Below the pieces are notes generated by a model. The model did not search any database and was not told the DNA's origin. It saw nothing but the letters and a program-made list of their open reading frames with translations. A stretch of DNA of 6,736 bases from Planctomycetaceae bacterium (lineage in GTDB: Bacteria > Planctomycetota > Planctomycetia > Planctomycetales > Planctomycetaceae): NCBI GenBank assembly GCA_015487825.1, contig WFOZ01000657.1:1-6736 (forward strand). Reading direction: 5' to 3'. Each line of letters opens with the position of its first letter. The stretch's first letter is position 1. Shown piece after piece: positions 5,061 to 6,736 of this stretch. A program made the translations under genes and the position numbers.

Positions 5061-6527
5061 ATGCAGGTCGTTACAACGTCATTTACAAATAAAACGACGT
5101 CACAAAAATCACATCTTCGCCACCGTTTAACACTTCTTGTTTTCATTACTGCGGCATTGAACCCAATCGCAGATACTGAGAAAGTAGCATTTTCTGCCGA
5201 AAAAACCAATCCCCCGAACATCGTCTTCATACTGGCGGATGATATGGGGTATGGAGATCTTGCCTGTTACGACCGCAAAGATATCAGAACTCCTCATATC
5301 GATCGGCTGGCTGCACAAGGGGTGCGTTTCACACATCATTACGCCAACGGGGCAGAATGTACGCCGACACGGACTGCTTTTCTGACGGGTCGGTATCAAC
5401 AATGGGTTGGCGGGCTTGAATGTGCAATTGGCACCGGGAATGTCGGACGTTATGACGATGCAATTCGTTTACGGGAAACTCATGATCTTGGTTTACCGGT
5501 TGAAGAGCAAACGATTGTTCGTCTGCTGAAACAGAGTGGATACGCAACGGCTATTTCCGGGAAGTGGCACCTGGGATATGAGCCGAAGTTCGCTCCGCAT
5601 CGACACGGATTTGATAAAACTTTTTACTGCATCGGCGGTGGAATGGATTACTTCCATTACCTGGATACGATTGCCGGTTACAATCTGTTTCAGGATGGAC
5701 AGCCCATTCGTAGAGAAGGCTATTTCACCGATCTGATGACTGACGAAGCGATTAACTTTGTTAAAAAACAATCGGCCGACAAGCCGTTCTTTTTGTATCT
5801 CCCTTACACAACACCTCATGCACCGTTTCAGGGACCCGACGACTATACGCCGGATCCGTTGCCTTTAGATTCTCCGCTACAGAATCAAAGCAAAGCTCCA
5901 CCTCAAACATATATTGCAATGATCGAGCATATGGATAAACGGATTGGCGATATGCTCCGTGTCCTCGATGAAAAAAAGATTTCAAACAACACGGTTATCA
6001 TTTTCGCCAGCGACAACGGCGGCACCCGAAGTGCCCGCAACGCTCCTTTTTCCGGTTACAAGGGGCAAACTTACGAAGGTGGAATTCGTGTGCCTGCCAT
6101 CGTTCGCTGGCCCAGTGTTGTTCCCGCAGGAAAAGTGTCTACTCAACCGTGCCTCACATTCGATTTCACTGCCTCGATTGCAAGAATTGCTGGCGTGCAG
6201 GCAGCAAAGGATAAACCGTTTGAAGGAATCGATATTATCGATCATGTTGCCAGACAGGCTGATAATATTGAACGGACTCTTTATTGGCGAAAGCCGAGAG
6301 GTAATACAATCTGGAGAGGGCTCAGACAGGGGCGCTGGAAATATGTCAGCGTTAGCCAGCAGGATAAAATGAAGGAGCATCTTTTCGATCTGGAAACCGA
6401 CAAGCAGGAAAAAAATGATCTGAAATCAAATCCTCAGCATTCTCAAAAGTTCGAGCAGTTGAAATTGCTCTTTCTGCAATGGGAAAAGAAAACCCGCGAA
6501 AACCGACGCGGCAGACCTTCAAAGTAA
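5061..6527 (+). CDS. Secreted S1-type sulfatase (Cys-type, hallmark residues intact)
   Basis: The protein has 488 residues from ATG 5061. The N-terminus has a long basic stretch (KSHLRHR), a hydrophobic core (about 23-34) and a likely cleavage at FSA-EK (46-47), so it is exported. Hallmarks in order: NIVFILADDMGYGD (metal Asp60, Asp61); CTPTR (100-104, Cys100 being the formylglycine precursor, Arg104); SGKWHLGYEP (Lys168, His170); TPHAPF (His253); SDNGG (Asp318, Asn319); YKGQTYEGGIRVP (Lys334). The C-terminal subdomain is present, including the HLFDLETDKQEKNDL segment typical of these enzymes. The tail (476-488) is basic: KKTRENRRGRPSK. The full motif set predicts an active sulfate-ester hydrolase acting outside the cytoplasm; the substrate is not readable from sequence. 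It diverges from the other sulfatase and is too different from it to be a recent duplicate. The stop lies 19 bp from a convergent small reading frame. Confidence 0.95.
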   Translation: MQVVTTSFTNKTTSQKSHLRHRLTLLVFITAALNPIADTEKVAFSAEKTNPPNIVFILADDMGYGDLACYDRKDIRTPHIDRLAAQGVRFTHHYANGAECTPTRTAFLTGRYQQWVGGLECAIGTGNVGRYDDAIRLRETHDLGLPVEEQTIVRLLKQSGYATAISGKWHLGYEPKFAPHRHGFDKTFYCIGGGMDYFHYLDTIAGYNLFQDGQPIRREGYFTDLMTDEAINFVKKQSADKPFFLYLPYTTPHAPFQGPDDYTPDPLPLDSPLQNQSKAPPQTYIAMIEHMDKRIGDMLRVLDEKKISNNTVIIFASDNGGTRSARNAPFSGYKGQTYEGGIRVPAIVRWPSVVPAGKVSTQPCLTFDFTASIARIAGVQAAKDKPFEGIDIIDHVARQADNIERTLYWRKPRGNTIWRGLRQGRWKYVSVSQQDKMKEHLFDLETDKQEKNDLKSNPQHSQKFEQLKLLFLQWEKKTRENRRGRPSK

Positions 6528-6546
6528 AACGGAAGTTGCATCTGAT

Positions 6547-6736
6547 TCACAAACGCTCGTCTGGTGTAGAGAGACATTCGTAAAACAAGTCTTCAAGTCC
6601 TTCGGAGGTGATTTGTGCCGGACTGGTTAGCTTGAGAGTCAGTTGCATGACTCCATTTACGAAGTGAGTTTTTTTTGCTCCTGAGACCTGCATGAAATCT
6701 CCCACATCATCAAGTGTGAATTGATCAGGCATCACC
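6547..6736 (-). CDS. Unrecognised protein, C-terminal part or small complete gene
   Basis: An open frame runs on the minus strand from the right edge to TGA at 6549-6547. It gives 61 residues from ATG 6732, or 62 from GTG 6735. No in-frame stop occurs before the edge, so this may be the C-terminal end of a longer protein. I do not recognise a family. The sequence is acidic at both ends (FTLDDVGDF near the start, SEGLEDLFYECLSTPDERL at the end) with a central segment containing KKTHFVNG; no signal peptide or membrane segment is seen. Support for coding is its tidy 19-bp convergent spacing with the sulfatase and a protein-like composition; it could still be chance. Confidence 0.5.
   Translation of the reverse strand, partial: VMPDQFTLDDVGDFMQVSGAKKTHFVNGVMQLTLKLTSPAQITSEGLEDLFYECLSTPDERL

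Noticed and set aside
5493..6380. Several minus-strand and one plus-strand open frames of 74-142 codons
   Set aside because: They are shadows of the second sulfatase gene, with no recognisable domain or signal.

Overview
The window looks like a chromosomal segment of a sulfatase-rich environmental bacterium. The best guess is a Planctomycetota member of the Gimesia/Rubinisphaera kind, with Lentisphaerota or Verrucomicrobiota as alternatives. This is an inference from gene content: two secreted S1-type sulfatases, a secreted Asp-box (sialidase-like) protein, an EF-hand protein with a charged-proline repeat, and repeat-rich AT-leaning intergenic DNA. No rRNA, tRNA, CRISPR array or transposase gene is visible.

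Layout. (1) Bases 3-497, + strand: the C-terminal end of a gene entering from the left. It has a possible SUMF1/formylglycine-generating-enzyme tail (GFRI), then twenty (R/K/Q)(E/D)P tripeptides, then two canonical EF-hand loops. A strong intrinsic terminator (542-571) follows. (2) Bases 576-1036: no gene, but three repeat-like palindromes. These are an 11-bp-stem hairpin (695-724), an outer 34-bp imperfect inverted repeat (752-785/1003-1036), and inside it a 26-bp perfect inverted repeat (823-848/950-975). A 7-bp direct repeat at the inner borders suggests that one dispersed element inserted into another. (3) Bases 1165-2163, +: a membrane-anchored endonuclease/exonuclease/phosphatase-family enzyme. 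(4) Bases 3392-2202, -: a secreted Asp-box sialidase-like protein. (5) Bases 4938-3517, -: a secreted sulfatase with a CTPSR formylglycine motif and an unusual Gln where most S1 sulfatases have a catalytic His. (6) Bases 5061-6527, +: a second secreted sulfatase, divergent from the first, with all hallmark residues intact. (7) Bases 6736-6547, -: the end of, or all of, a small unrecognised protein.

How they may work together. The divergent sulfatases share a 122-bp intergenic region, and the sialidase-like gene lies downstream of the first sulfatase on the same strand. They look like a small exported glycan-processing locus in which sulfate esters are removed and the glycan is bound or cleaved. 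If the left-edge protein really is a formylglycine-generating-enzyme homologue, it could mature the Cys-type sulfatases, but only its last few residues are visible. I see no clearly novel multi-gene system. The most unusual items are the nested palindromic repeats, the REP-EF-hand tail and the His-to-Gln sulfatase.
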